Position numbers and translations under genes: made by a program. This document shows, piece after piece, positions 43,711 through 51,496 of a DNA stretch of 64,000 bases. Location: NCBI RefSeq assembly GCF_027797465.1, contig NZ_CP115608.1:1364001-1428000 (forward strand), read 5' to 3'. Below the pieces are notes generated by a model. The model saw only the letters and a list, made by a program, of their open reading frames with translations. It ran no database searches and was not told the DNA's origin. This stretch comes from Campylobacter sp. CN_NE2 (GTDB lineage Bacteria > Campylobacterota > Campylobacteria > Campylobacterales > Campylobacteraceae). The number at the start of each line of letters is the position of its first letter. Position 1 is the stretch's first letter.

Positions 43711-45065
43711 AAAACTATGTCAGTAATATCTTAGAAGATATTAAGAGAAAAAATCCGGGTCAAGAAGTTTTTATCCAAGCAGCCACCGAAGTTTTAACAA
43801 GCCTTGAACCACTACTAAAAAGAGAAGACAAATACATTAAACATAAGATTGTTGAAAGAATTTTGGTTCCTGAGCGAACTTTGATGTTTAGAGTTGTTTA
43901 TACAAACGATAAAAACGAACCTTGCGTTCATACGGGTTATAGAGTCGAATTTAACTCAGCCATAGGACCATATAAAGGCGGTATTAGATTTCATCCGACC
44001 GTAAATTTGGGCGTTTTGAAATTCTTAGGTTTTGAGCAAATTTTCAAAAATTCACTAACAGGGCTTAATATCGGCGGCGGCAAAGGCGGAGCGAATTTCG
44101 ATCCAAAAGGTAAAAGTGATAACGAGATTATGAGATTTTGTCAATCATTTATGATTGAGCTTCAAAGGCTTATTAGCGATGTTACCGATGTTCCGGCTGG
44201 TGATATTGGTGTCGGGGGACGAGAGATCGGCTATATGTTTGGTCAATACAAAAAAATCACACGCAGATTTGACGGCTCATTAACAGGAAAAGGTCTAAGC
44301 TGGGGCGGAAGTTTGGCTAGAACAGAAGCAACAGGCTATGGCTCGGTTTATTTTGCAAATGAAATGCTAACTAAAAAAGATGATAGCTTACGCGGTAAAA
44401 TTTGCGCCGTAAGCGGTGCGGGTAATGTTGCGATTTACACCGTTGCAAAACTTTATGAAATGGAAGCAAAACCTGTAACCGTTAGCGATTCGACAGGCTT
44501 TATTTATGATGAAAACGGCATTGATTTGGCACTTCTAAAAAAATTAAAAGAAGAGATGAGAGTAGGGCTTGCCGAGTATGTAAAAACTCACCCAAAAGCA
44601 GTTTTCACGCCTGTTAGTAGCTATCCGGCAGGAAGAAACGGCGTTTGGGGCGTTAAATGCGACGCGGCTTTCCCAAGTGCGACACAAAATGAGCTAAATT
44701 TAGAAGATATAAAAACGCTTTATAACAACGGCTGCCGCATGGTTTGCGAGGGTGCAAATATGCCAAGCACACTTGAAGCTATCGATTTTATGCTTAGCAA
44801 AAAAGATTTTCTTTTCGGACCTGCCAAAGCAGCAAACGCGGGTGGTGTTGCAACTAGCGGCTTAGAAATGGCGCAAAATGCGAGTATGACAAGCTGGACA
44901 TTTGAAGAAGTTGATGCAAGACTTCACAATATCATGCGACATATTTTTAGAACTAGTTATGAGACTTCAAAAGAATTTGGTCAAGAAGGCAACTTGGTTT
45001 TAGGATCAAACATTGCAGGTTTTAGAAAAGTAGCCGATGCGATGATAGATCAAGGCTATCTATAA
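43707..45065 (+). CDS. gdhA: NADP-specific glutamate dehydrogenase
   Basis: A 452-residue enzyme that aminates 2-oxoglutarate to glutamate. GYRVEFNSAIGPYKGGIRFH, FEQIFKNSLTGLNIGGGKGG and DVPAGDIGVGGREIGYMFGQ carry substrate-binding Lys and catalytic Asp; the coenzyme Rossmann motif is CAVSGAGNVAIYTVAKLYE. FNSAIGPYKGG and the GGGKGGANFDPKG stretch indicate the hexameric NADP form. It is coupled to mqnA by a 4-bp overlap and closed by the strongest terminator in the window. Confidence 0.96.
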   Translation: MKNYVSNILEDIKRKNPGQEVFIQAATEVLTSLEPLLKREDKYIKHKIVERILVPERTLMFRVVYTNDKNEPCVHTGYRVEFNSAIGPYKGGIRFHPTVNLGVLKFLGFEQIFKNSLTGLNIGGGKGGANFDPKGKSDNEIMRFCQSFMIELQRLISDVTDVPAGDIGVGGREIGYMFGQYKKITRRFDGSLTGKGLSWGGSLARTEATGYGSVYFANEMLTKKDDSLRGKICAVSGAGNVAIYTVAKLYEMEAKPVTVSDSTGFIYDENGIDLALLKKLKEEMRVGLAEYVKTHPKAVFTPVSSYPAGRNGVWGVKCDAAFPSATQNELNLEDIKTLYNNGCRMVCEGANMPSTLEAIDFMLSKKDFLFGPAKAANAGGVATSGLEMAQNASMTSWTFEEVDARLHNIMRHIFRTSYETSKEFGQEGNLVLGSNIAGFRKVADAMIDQGYL

Positions 45066-45120
45066 CAGAATTTACCGAATTCTCGTTAAATTTTTATTCC
45101 TAATTTCTAATAAATTTGCT

Positions 45121-45150
45121 AAGCCCGAGCCAAAAACTCGGGCTTTTTTT
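45121..45150 (+). terminator. gdhA terminator
   Basis: AAGCCCGAG and CTCGGGCTT pair around CCAAAAA and are followed by a run of T. A textbook intrinsic terminator 55 bp after the stop. Confidence 0.92.
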
Positions 45151-45246
45151 ATGGTTAAAATTTGGTAATTATTATTTAAAATTATATAAAATTTTCTTGT
45201 TTTGTGATGAAATTTGGCGAATTAAAAAATAATAATTTATTACAAA

Positions 45247-45277
45247 AAAGAGTTGTGCGAGAGCAAAACTCGCACAA
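45247..45277 (-). terminator. Terminator of the DsbC-like gene
   Basis: On the minus strand TTGTGCGAG and CTCGCACAA pair around a 7-nt loop and are followed by CTCTTTTTT. It lies 11 bp past the stop at 45289. Confidence 0.85.
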
Positions 45278-45288
45278 ATTTTGATAAA

Positions 45289-46014
45289 TTATTTTATGAT
45301 TTTGTCTTTTTCAAATCTAAAAGGAACACTATCTACGCCTGCTTTGTGGTATTTTATAGCCAAAGCTTCCATTTTAGCGATATTTTCAGCACCTGCTTCT
45401 TTTTCTTGTGAAGGAAGCTCTTTGTCGTAGTATTTGCGTAAAACTTTGATTTTATCGGCATCAGTTTTAGCTGTTTTAATATCCTTGTAAATCATATAGC
45501 TTTTTGAGTGTCCGCTATTTTCATGAACCGAAGTCATAATGATTTCTAAATTCCAAGCTTTAAGTCTTTCTTCGATTTGATTCATTTCTTGACGGCAGTA
45601 TGGGCATTCTGCGTCTGTAAATATTATCATTGTAGGTTTGTTTTTGTCATTGCCTAGTTTTATGATATTTTCAGCTTTTTCTTCGTTATAAACCTTAGAA
45701 AGTTTTACCGCAGTTCTTTGTTTTTTGATTTCATCGATATAGCGAATTTTATCTTTTATATTAAAAACTTCTGGGAAAATCAAATCGTCTTTTGAGATTA
45801 AAATTTCTTCTTGCCTTACATTTCCGTCTTGTAAAACCTCCACTACAACAGCCTCAAAGCCGTCAAGTCCTTTAATAGGCAATCTTTCAGCGACTTTAAA
45901 ATTTAACTCTTTTGGCGCACCACCAAAAACTGATAAAATTTGCTCATCAGTTGCTGCATTTAGGCTAGTTAGAGTAGCTACGGCTAGTGCCGAAGTTAAA
46001 ATTGTTTTTTTCAT
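45289..46014 (-). CDS. Periplasmic thiol:disulfide protein (DsbC/DsbA-like, CPYC)
   Basis: A 241-residue exported thioredoxin-fold protein. Signal peptide MKKTILTSALAVATLTSLNA is followed by an about 85-residue N-terminal domain (LNFKVAERLPIKGLDGFEAV) reminiscent of the DsbC/DsbG dimerisation part, then the catalytic domain with FTDAECPYCRQEM (Cys137, Cys140) and the cis-Pro region DSVPFRFEKDKI. CPYC and the N-terminal domain favour an isomerase/reductase over an oxidase. ATG has AAGGAAAAAA upstream. The gene is monocistronic, with hairpins on both sides. Confidence 0.82.
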   Translation of the reverse strand: MKKTILTSALAVATLTSLNAATDEQILSVFGGAPKELNFKVAERLPIKGLDGFEAVVVEVLQDGNVRQEEILISKDDLIFPEVFNIKDKIRYIDEIKKQRTAVKLSKVYNEEKAENIIKLGNDKNKPTMIIFTDAECPYCRQEMNQIEERLKAWNLEIIMTSVHENSGHSKSYMIYKDIKTAKTDADKIKVLRKYYDKELPSQEKEAGAENIAKMEALAIKYHKAGVDSVPFRFEKDKIIK

Positions 46015-46113
46015 ATTTTTTTCCTTATTAAAAAATTCGTTAAATTATAGTTGAATTTTGTAAATTTTGTATAAAATTTAGCGTTTTTTAGATTTTTTAT
46101 TCTAAATTTAATT

Positions 46114-46146
46114 AAATTCGCCGAATTTTATAAACTCGGCGAATTT
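46114..46146 (-). terminator. Terminator of the four-gene lipoprotein operon
   Basis: AAATTCGCCGA and TCGGCGAATTT form a perfect 11-bp stem just past the minus-strand stop at 46153; on that strand it is followed by an AT-rich stretch. Confidence 0.6.
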
Positions 46147-46152
46147 GTAATT

Positions 46153-46521
46153 TTAATCAAAAGGTAGTTTTACGCCACCGTTTTTGCCTTGTATTACGCC
46201 TGAGTTACTTTTGTGCAAAATTTCACTTTCGTTTGTATTTTGCGAAACTTCGGTTGCATTATTTTCTAAATTTGCCGTGAAATTACCTTCGCTTGTAGCG
46301 TTTGTGTCTGTTTCATTTTCATCGACGGCGCAAATTTTAACTCCGCCGCTAAAAACATCATTTGGCAAATCTGCCCCACAACCACTATCTTTACTTAAAT
46401 TTCCACCCAAATCGATACTTGTGATTTTTGGCACGGCTGAACTGCCTTGCGAATTTGAACTTGGTGCGCTTATGGCAAAAACCAAACCACAAACGCAAAA
46501 AATCAAAGCTAATTTTTTCAT
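46153..46521 (-). CDS. Small periplasmic protein with clustered N-glycosylation sequons
   Basis: A 122-residue protein of unknown family with a signal peptide (MKKLALIFCVCGLVFAISA). The mature part is Asn/Ser/Thr/Gly-rich and low in hydrophobics. Between residues 67 and 90 it has four complete bacterial D/E-x-N-x-S/T sequons: DENET (Asn69), DTNAT (Asn74), EGNFT (Asn80) and ENNAT (Asn88). Two cysteines (Cys48, Cys64) may bond. It is the last gene of the COG3014-YcfL-LpoB operon, 11 bp after the LpoB-like gene; I recall C. jejuni Cj0089-Cj0092 having the same order. ATG has AAAAGGATAAAAA upstream. Confidence 0.75.
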   Translation of the reverse strand: MKKLALIFCVCGLVFAISAPSSNSQGSSAVPKITSIDLGGNLSKDSGCGADLPNDVFSGGVKICAVDENETDTNATSEGNFTANLENNATEVSQNTNESEILHKSNSGVIQGKNGGVKLPFD

Positions 46522-46532
46522 TTTTTATCCTT

Positions 46533-47159
46533 TTACCATGTTACGCTTTTGGCTGAGCCGATTTTTTCGATGACACTTTCATCTTCCCAAAACGCTAGTC
46601 CTGTTTCTAAATCGGTCAAGGTTAGCTGAAAATAATACGCTACTAAGGCTTTTTTAGATGCCGTTAGCGAAGTGCGTTGGATTATTTTTCCGCTAAGAGC
46701 GAAATTTGGTGCGTAAATCGAGCCTTTTGGCGGAAGCGTTTTTTGATTTACTTCGTCGCTCTCTCTCATATCTCTAATGTCGCCGATTAGCCCTTCTTCG
46801 TTGTTTCCGTCGCCACTAATAGCACTTGTGATGACGGCTTTGCCTGAATTTAGCATTGCAATGCGAATTTTTTTAGTCAGCAAATCTGTATCTATGCGTT
46901 GGGTTGTGTCATTTATAACCCGACCAATAGCCACGACATACCTGCCGCCACCTTTTTTGTTTAAAACTCCGCTTGATAGCAGGTTTTCGACCGCATCGCT
47001 TGCTGCTTTTTCAAAATCAGCACGATCAAGTCCTAGCGTCATATATTCGTTTCCGCCGCTTGGTTTGCCGTTGCTCATATATTCGGTTTTATCAGCGCAA
47101 CCTGTGAAAATTCCCACAGCCAAAGCGCAAATTAGCAAAAATTTTAAATTCTTCATCAT
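46533..47159 (-). CDS. lpoB: LpoB-like lipoprotein, penicillin-binding protein activator
   Basis: A 208-residue lipoprotein with lipobox FTGC at Cys21. NEYMTLGLDRADFEKAASDA and VVAIGRVINDTTQRIDTDLL are characteristic of LpoB (YcfM), which reaches through the periplasm to activate class A penicillin-binding proteins. NFALSGKIIQRTSLTASKKA and YYFQLTLTDLETGLAFWEDE complete the fold. The upstream gene is a YcfL homologue, as in E. coli. Start is ATG 47159 or the next codon (MKNLKFL), both near AAGGAGCT. Whether a cognate PBP1B-like docking domain exists cannot be seen here. Confidence 0.85.
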   Translation of the reverse strand: MMKNLKFLLICALAVGIFTGCADKTEYMSNGKPSGGNEYMTLGLDRADFEKAASDAVENLLSSGVLNKKGGGRYVVAIGRVINDTTQRIDTDLLTKKIRIAMLNSGKAVITSAISGDGNNEEGLIGDIRDMRESDEVNQKTLPPKGSIYAPNFALSGKIIQRTSLTASKKALVAYYFQLTLTDLETGLAFWEDESVIEKIGSAKSVTW

Positions 47160-47165
47160 AGCTCC

Positions 47166-47585
47166 TTATTTCCCTTGATATTCATATTGTGCAGGATTAT
47201 TTCTAAATTCGTCATCGTCGCTAGGAAACTGCATACGAATTTTATAATCCACCGCTTTAATCGACGGCGCAACTGCCTTTAAAACAAAATTTCGCTTGGC
47301 TTCGACTTCGACGACTTTCCATTTTGACATAATCGTATCGATTAAAAAGCCGTCATTATCATACCAATCAACCTTGTAAGCGACCGTTTCGTTTGAATTT
47401 GTATAGTTTTTAAAGACGGCTTGAATTTCTAAAAATCCGTCTTCTTTGGTGCGCTTAACCATATCTACAAACTCCAAAGTATCGTAAATTCCGCTATCTT
47501 CGACCGTGAAATTTGGATCTTTTACCTTTTTTACACAACCGCTTAGCAAGAAAACGCTAAGTAAAAAGATTAAAAACTTTTTCAT
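47166..47585 (-). CDS. YcfL-like lipoprotein (DUF1425)
   Basis: A 139-residue lipoprotein: MKKFLIFLLSVFLLSGC (Cys17) followed by VKKVKDPNFTVED. The mature domain has a beta-sandwich pattern with LEIQAVFKNYTNSNETVAYK and VDWYDNDGFLIDTIMSKWK, the YcfL family signature. In E. coli ycfL is next to lpoB, and the same order occurs here with a 6-bp gap. Function is unknown; location implies a role with LpoB in peptidoglycan synthesis. ATG has AAGGAGTTAGT upstream. Confidence 0.85.
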   Translation of the reverse strand: MKKFLIFLLSVFLLSGCVKKVKDPNFTVEDSGIYDTLEFVDMVKRTKEDGFLEIQAVFKNYTNSNETVAYKVDWYDNDGFLIDTIMSKWKVVEVEAKRNFVLKAVAPSIKAVDYKIRMQFPSDDDEFRNNPAQYEYQGK

Positions 47586-47594
47586 ACTAACTCC

Positions 47595-48956
47595 TTAAAA
47601 TATGATTGTATCAATATAGTTTAAATTTCGTTGTAATGATTTTATATAAATTATTGCATTTTTGTTTGGCGGAATTTGCGAATTTGTGATTTTTTCGCCA
47701 TTATCGCCTGAAATTTGCAAATTTAATCCGTTTTTGTTTTCAAAACTCGCACTTTGGAAATTCGCAGGTAAATAGCCCCAATAGCGAATATCTGCACGAT
47801 TGCTTAATATATTAAACATAGCATAAATCGCCCCAAATGCCGCTCCGTCTTTGTGCTGTGAAAGCTGATATTCTAAAATGATTTTTGAAATTCCTAGAAA
47901 AATTTGTCGATTGGCCCTAAGATTTGCCGTGGCTTTAAATTCAGCCGCGATAATCTCGTTCATATCGGTTATTTGTGTGGTTTTTGCCCCGTTTATTTGC
48001 AAAAATTCATACGAAGTATTTCGTTTTTTTAGCACCGGCAAAGCTACATTTAGCGACATAAATGCTCTATCTATTATAAACGGAAACGAAAATCCGCTCT
48101 CTTTTAAACCCGCACCTCGTCCGTTTTCATAAATAACCCAAACTCGTCTTTTTGAATTTCTTGCATTTAGCGAATTTGCGAGTGAATTTGCATAGGCTAA
48201 ATCTTTTTTGATTTGTCCATTTTTTGGCATTATAAGCGAAACTTCTTTTAGCAAATCAGCTCCCTTTGCATAAGAGCCGTCGCACAAAAAGAAAATTCCT
48301 GCTAAATACGAAGCGAAAGGATTTACAAAGTTACTACTAGCCTTTAAATTTGAGTATGAATTTTCGTAAAAATTTAAAAATTCGTTGATATTTTTTGAAT
48401 TTGCATTATAAAGGTAACGCCCCGTTTCATCAGTGTAGTTTGGTTGCGTTTTTGCTACTGCTAAAATATCGTCCATAAAATGGCGTTTGGCGATTTCTTG
48501 GCGTTCTAAAATGCGGTTAAATTCGACCCTTGCATTGTCAAATTCGCCCAAATTCATAAAATTTAAGGCTTTGTATAAATTTGTCATAATTCGCTCGTAA
48601 AATTTGCCGTTATAATCTAAAATGTTGTCATTTGTAAAGGACGAAACTATCTCATTTAGCCCTCTTACGAATAAATTTCGCTCATCGACTGCGGTTTTAT
48701 AATTTCCTTCTGCGATGTCAAAAAAATAGTTGCTTTCTTCATAGTTTTTGCAGTTTCTAGCAATCGAACCTGCGCTATTTGCGGCAAAAATCTTATCGTC
48801 GTTTTTAGCAACCATTTTTGCGTAATCTTTTGTGTCGCAAATTCCGCGTGAAATTTCGTAATCAAATTTAGCTATTTTATCGCCATGCCCTGTAAAAACA
48901 GCACACCCGCTAAACAAAAATGCCGTAAAAATCAAAACGAAAATTCGCAAATTCAC
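47595..48956 (-). CDS. COG3014-type lipoprotein, unknown function
   Basis: A 453-residue lipoprotein with lipobox LFSGC (Cys18). The middle (about 60-275) is helical with TPR-like pieces (NLYKALNFMNLGEFDNARVE), followed by a beta-rich part (RRVWVIYENGRGAGLKESGF) and a C-terminal IPPNKNAIIYIKSLQ segment. This matches the COG3014 family often found beside ycfL and lpoB; no biochemical role is known to me. It is the first gene of the operon, with a promoter presumably in 48957-49227. ATG at 48956 follows AGGAAAGCCTGTG with imperfect spacing, and ATT/GTG alternatives give no better site. Confidence 0.8.
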   Translation of the reverse strand: MNLRIFVLIFTAFLFSGCAVFTGHGDKIAKFDYEISRGICDTKDYAKMVAKNDDKIFAANSAGSIARNCKNYEESNYFFDIAEGNYKTAVDERNLFVRGLNEIVSSFTNDNILDYNGKFYERIMTNLYKALNFMNLGEFDNARVEFNRILERQEIAKRHFMDDILAVAKTQPNYTDETGRYLYNANSKNINEFLNFYENSYSNLKASSNFVNPFASYLAGIFFLCDGSYAKGADLLKEVSLIMPKNGQIKKDLAYANSLANSLNARNSKRRVWVIYENGRGAGLKESGFSFPFIIDRAFMSLNVALPVLKKRNTSYEFLQINGAKTTQITDMNEIIAAEFKATANLRANRQIFLGISKIILEYQLSQHKDGAAFGAIYAMFNILSNRADIRYWGYLPANFQSASFENKNGLNLQISGDNGEKITNSQIPPNKNAIIYIKSLQRNLNYIDTIIF

Positions 48957-49138
48957 AGGCTTTCCTATTAAAAAAATTACGAAATTATATTAAATTTATT
49001 TAAATGAATTTATGCTTTAAATTTACAAAATATTTAGATACAAAAAACTAATTTTTTGATTTGAATTTAAGTTCTAAAAATATTTTGCAAAGTTCGAAAT
49101 TTAGGATATTATTAATATGTTATTACAAAGTCATAAAA

Positions 49139-49154
49139 TTGATAATTTTATCAA
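49139..49154. promoter_or_regulatory. Palindrome TTGATA-ATTT-TATCAA upstream of nrdD
   Basis: A perfect 16-bp inverted repeat 74 bp before the nrdD start. It resembles an FNR/CRP box (TTGAT-N4-ATCAA) but with two extra bases between half-sites. Confidence 0.4.
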
Positions 49155-49173
49155 AAAAAGTTGTAAATTTTAA

Positions 49174-49201
49174 GTATAGTGAAATATTTTTTTCATTATA
49201 C
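49174..49201 (+). promoter_or_regulatory. Imperfect inverted repeat covering the nrdD leader/promoter
   Basis: GTATAGTGAAA pairs with TTTCATTATAC (one G-U) around a 6-nt T-rich loop, 27 bp upstream of the nrdD ATG. Confidence 0.4.
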
Positions 49202-49227
49202 TCGCTTCGTGAAAGGAAATAAATTTT

Positions 49228-51330
49228 ATGAAAAAAATTATCAAAAGAGACGGAAGCGCTCAGGAATTTTTACCTTACAAAATCGAAGATGCAATCAAAA
49301 AAGCTTTCAAAAGTGAATCATGGCCTTATGATAAACGAGTTTTTGAAAGTGTTTTGCAAAGTATAGTTTTTAAAGAAAAACTAGGCGTCGAAGAGATTCA
49401 AGATTTGATTGAAAAGTCGCTGTATTCGCACGGATACTTTGCCGTTATGAAAAGCTTTATGATTTATCGCCACACGCATAAAATGCAAAGAGAGCAAATT
49501 TTAGGGCTTAATGACGATACGACCTATATAAACTGTACTCAGACAATAAATGAATATATAAGTAAATCTGATTGGCGAATTTCTGCAAATTCAAACACAA
49601 GCTACTCAAATGCAGGGCTTATTAACAACACCGCAGGAAAAGTCATTGCAAATTATTGGCTAGATAAAGTTTATAACAAAGAAGAAGGCGCAGCGCATAG
49701 AAACGGGGATTATCACATACATGATTTAGATTGTTTGAGTGCATACTGCGCCGGTTGGAGTTTGCGAGTTTTATTAAACGAAGGCTTTAACGGAGTTCGC
49801 GGCAGGGTTGAGAGCAAAGCACCAAAACATTTTCGCGAAGCACTTTATCAAATGGCAAATTTTTTGGGAATTTTGCAAAGCGAGTGGGCGGGAGCTCAGG
49901 CATTTTCGAGTTTTGATACATATTTAGCACCCTATGTTTTTAAAGACAAACTTAGCGACGATGAGATCAAAAAGGCAATAACTAGTTTTGTTTTTAACCT
50001 AAATGTCCCGGCTCGCTGGGGTCAAAGTCCATTTACAAATGTTACGATTGATTTAACTTGCCCTGATGATTTAAAAGAGCAAATTCCAACTAGCAACGAT
50101 ATTCATTTATTTCGCGGAATTTGCGATGACGAGCTTTTAAAAGAAGTTAAAAAACGGGGCAAAAATTCGCTAGAAGAGCTTACTTACGGCGATTTTGAGC
50201 CTGAAATGGGGCGGATTGTGGTCGCGTTTTATGAAGTGCTAACGCAAGGCGATAAATGCGGTCAGCCTTTTACTTTCCCGATACCGACCGTGAATTTAAC
50301 CGAGAGTTTTGATTGGGAAAGTAAGGCGGCACATGCTATTTTTGAAAATACCGCTAAAATCGGATCTAGCTATTTTCAAAATTTTATCGGAAGCCAATAT
50401 ATCACAAATGAAAATGGCGAAAAAGTGCCAAACCCAAAAGCCTATAAGCCGGGCGCTGTTCGCTCTATGTGTTGTAGGTTACAGCTTGATTTAAGAGAGC
50501 TATTAAAACGGGGTGGGGGTCTTTTTGGTAGTGCGGAAATGACAGGAAGTATCGGCGTGGTAACCATAAATTTAGCCCGTCTTGGATATTTGTATAAAGA
50601 TGATAAAGCAGGGCTTTTTGCTAGACTTGATGAGCTATTAGAACTTGCAAAATCAACCTTGGAGAAAAAACGCAAATTTGTAAATGAAATGTTTGAGCGT
50701 GGGCTTTATCCATACACAAAACGCTATTTAAACGGCTTTAATAACCATTTTAGCACTATTGGCATTAACGGCGCAAACGAAATGATACGAAATTTTACTG
50801 ATGATAAAGAAAACATTACGACTAGGTTCGGGCGAGAATTTGCTAGTGAAATTATCGAGCATTTGCGTGAAAAAATTCGCCTTTTCCAAGAGCAAACGGG
50901 AAATTTATACAACCTTGAAGCAACTCCCGCAGAAGGCACGACTTATCGTTTTGCAAAAGAAGATAAAAAACGCTATGAAAATATATTGCAAGCAGGATCT
51001 CATAAAAATATTTACTACACAAACTCGACCCAGCTTCCGTCGTATTTCGGAGACGATCCGTTTGAAGCTTTGGATTTGCAAGATGACTTACAATCTAGCT
51101 ACACAGGCGGAACGGTTTTTCATTTGTATATGAAAGAGCGCATTAGTTCTGGCGAAGCGTGTAAAAATTTAATTAGAAAAATTGTTAGTAATTACAAACT
51201 TCCTTACATAACAATAACGCCGATTTTTAGCGTTTGCCATAAACACGGATATATCGCAGGTGAGCATGAGTTTTGTCCGAAATGCGATGAAGAAATTTTG
51301 CAAGAATATCAAAAAAACAAAGGGGCATAA
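49228..51330 (+). CDS. nrdD: Anaerobic (class III) ribonucleotide reductase, main catalytic part without glycyl-radical segment
   Basis: A 700-residue NrdD: N-terminal ATP-cone (KKIIKRDGSAQEFLPYKIED, about 2-90), a ten-stranded barrel with FNLNVPARWGQSPFTNVTID and GEKVPNPKAYKPGAVRSMCC, and a C-terminal zinc site (Cys670, His673, Cys683, Cys686 in CHKHGYIAGEHEFCPKC). The protein ends 14 residues later at KNKGA, before the conserved RVxGY glycyl-radical motif that normally closes NrdD. That motif is on the next small gene. ATG follows GAAAGGAAATAAA. It reduces ribonucleoside triphosphates in anoxia with formate-type reductant. Confidence 0.93.
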   Translation: MKKIIKRDGSAQEFLPYKIEDAIKKAFKSESWPYDKRVFESVLQSIVFKEKLGVEEIQDLIEKSLYSHGYFAVMKSFMIYRHTHKMQREQILGLNDDTTYINCTQTINEYISKSDWRISANSNTSYSNAGLINNTAGKVIANYWLDKVYNKEEGAAHRNGDYHIHDLDCLSAYCAGWSLRVLLNEGFNGVRGRVESKAPKHFREALYQMANFLGILQSEWAGAQAFSSFDTYLAPYVFKDKLSDDEIKKAITSFVFNLNVPARWGQSPFTNVTIDLTCPDDLKEQIPTSNDIHLFRGICDDELLKEVKKRGKNSLEELTYGDFEPEMGRIVVAFYEVLTQGDKCGQPFTFPIPTVNLTESFDWESKAAHAIFENTAKIGSSYFQNFIGSQYITNENGEKVPNPKAYKPGAVRSMCCRLQLDLRELLKRGGGLFGSAEMTGSIGVVTINLARLGYLYKDDKAGLFARLDELLELAKSTLEKKRKFVNEMFERGLYPYTKRYLNGFNNHFSTIGINGANEMIRNFTDDKENITTRFGREFASEIIEHLREKIRLFQEQTGNLYNLEATPAEGTTYRFAKEDKKRYENILQAGSHKNIYYTNSTQLPSYFGDDPFEALDLQDDLQSSYTGGTVFHLYMKERISSGEACKNLIRKIVSNYKLPYITITPIFSVCHKHGYIAGEHEFCPKCDEEILQEYQKNKGA

Positions 51331-51331
51331 A

Positions 51332-51496
51332 ATGGAATTTCCAAAAGAACTTGAAGCAAAACGCACAAAATGCGTAGTTTATACTAGGGTTATGGGCTAT
51401 TTTAGACCTGTTGAGAGCTTTAATCTTGGCAAAAAAGGCGAACACAAAGAGCGAGTATTTTTCGTGGAAAAAAAGGTAAAAAAACAAAGTGCATAA
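51332..51496 (+). CDS. Stand-alone glycyl-radical segment of class III ribonucleotide reductase
   Basis: A 54-residue protein starting at ATG 51332, one base after the nrdD stop and in the +1 frame. Residues 14-43 match the missing NrdD C-terminus: CVVYTRVMGYFRPVESFN then GKKGEHKER; Gly22 is the predicted radical site. An AAAGGGG site six nt upstream, inside the end of nrdD, supports independent translation. The same frame stays open upstream to 51260, so a frameshift at the A7 or G4 run is an alternative origin. Its 3' end overlaps nrdG by 8 bp. It presumably docks on NrdD as YfiD does on pyruvate formate-lyase. Confidence 0.82.
   Translation: MEFPKELEAKRTKCVVYTRVMGYFRPVESFNLGKKGEHKERVFFVEKKVKKQSA

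Larger units (their letters stand above)
48957..49227. other. 271-bp divergent region, lipoprotein operon / nrdD
   Basis: AT-rich and without genes. It contains a perfect palindrome (49139-49154) and an imperfect hairpin (49174-49201) on the nrdD side; both could be control sites. Confidence 0.6.

Noticed and set aside
44205-44220. G-rich runs as phase-variable tracts
   Set aside because: The longest G or C runs in the window are about five bases (for example near 44213, 18780 and 50515), below the length expected for slippage.
49139-49154. A canonical FNR site upstream of nrdD
   Set aside because: The half-sites TTGAT/ATCAA are separated by six bases, not four, so it was kept only as an unassigned palindrome.
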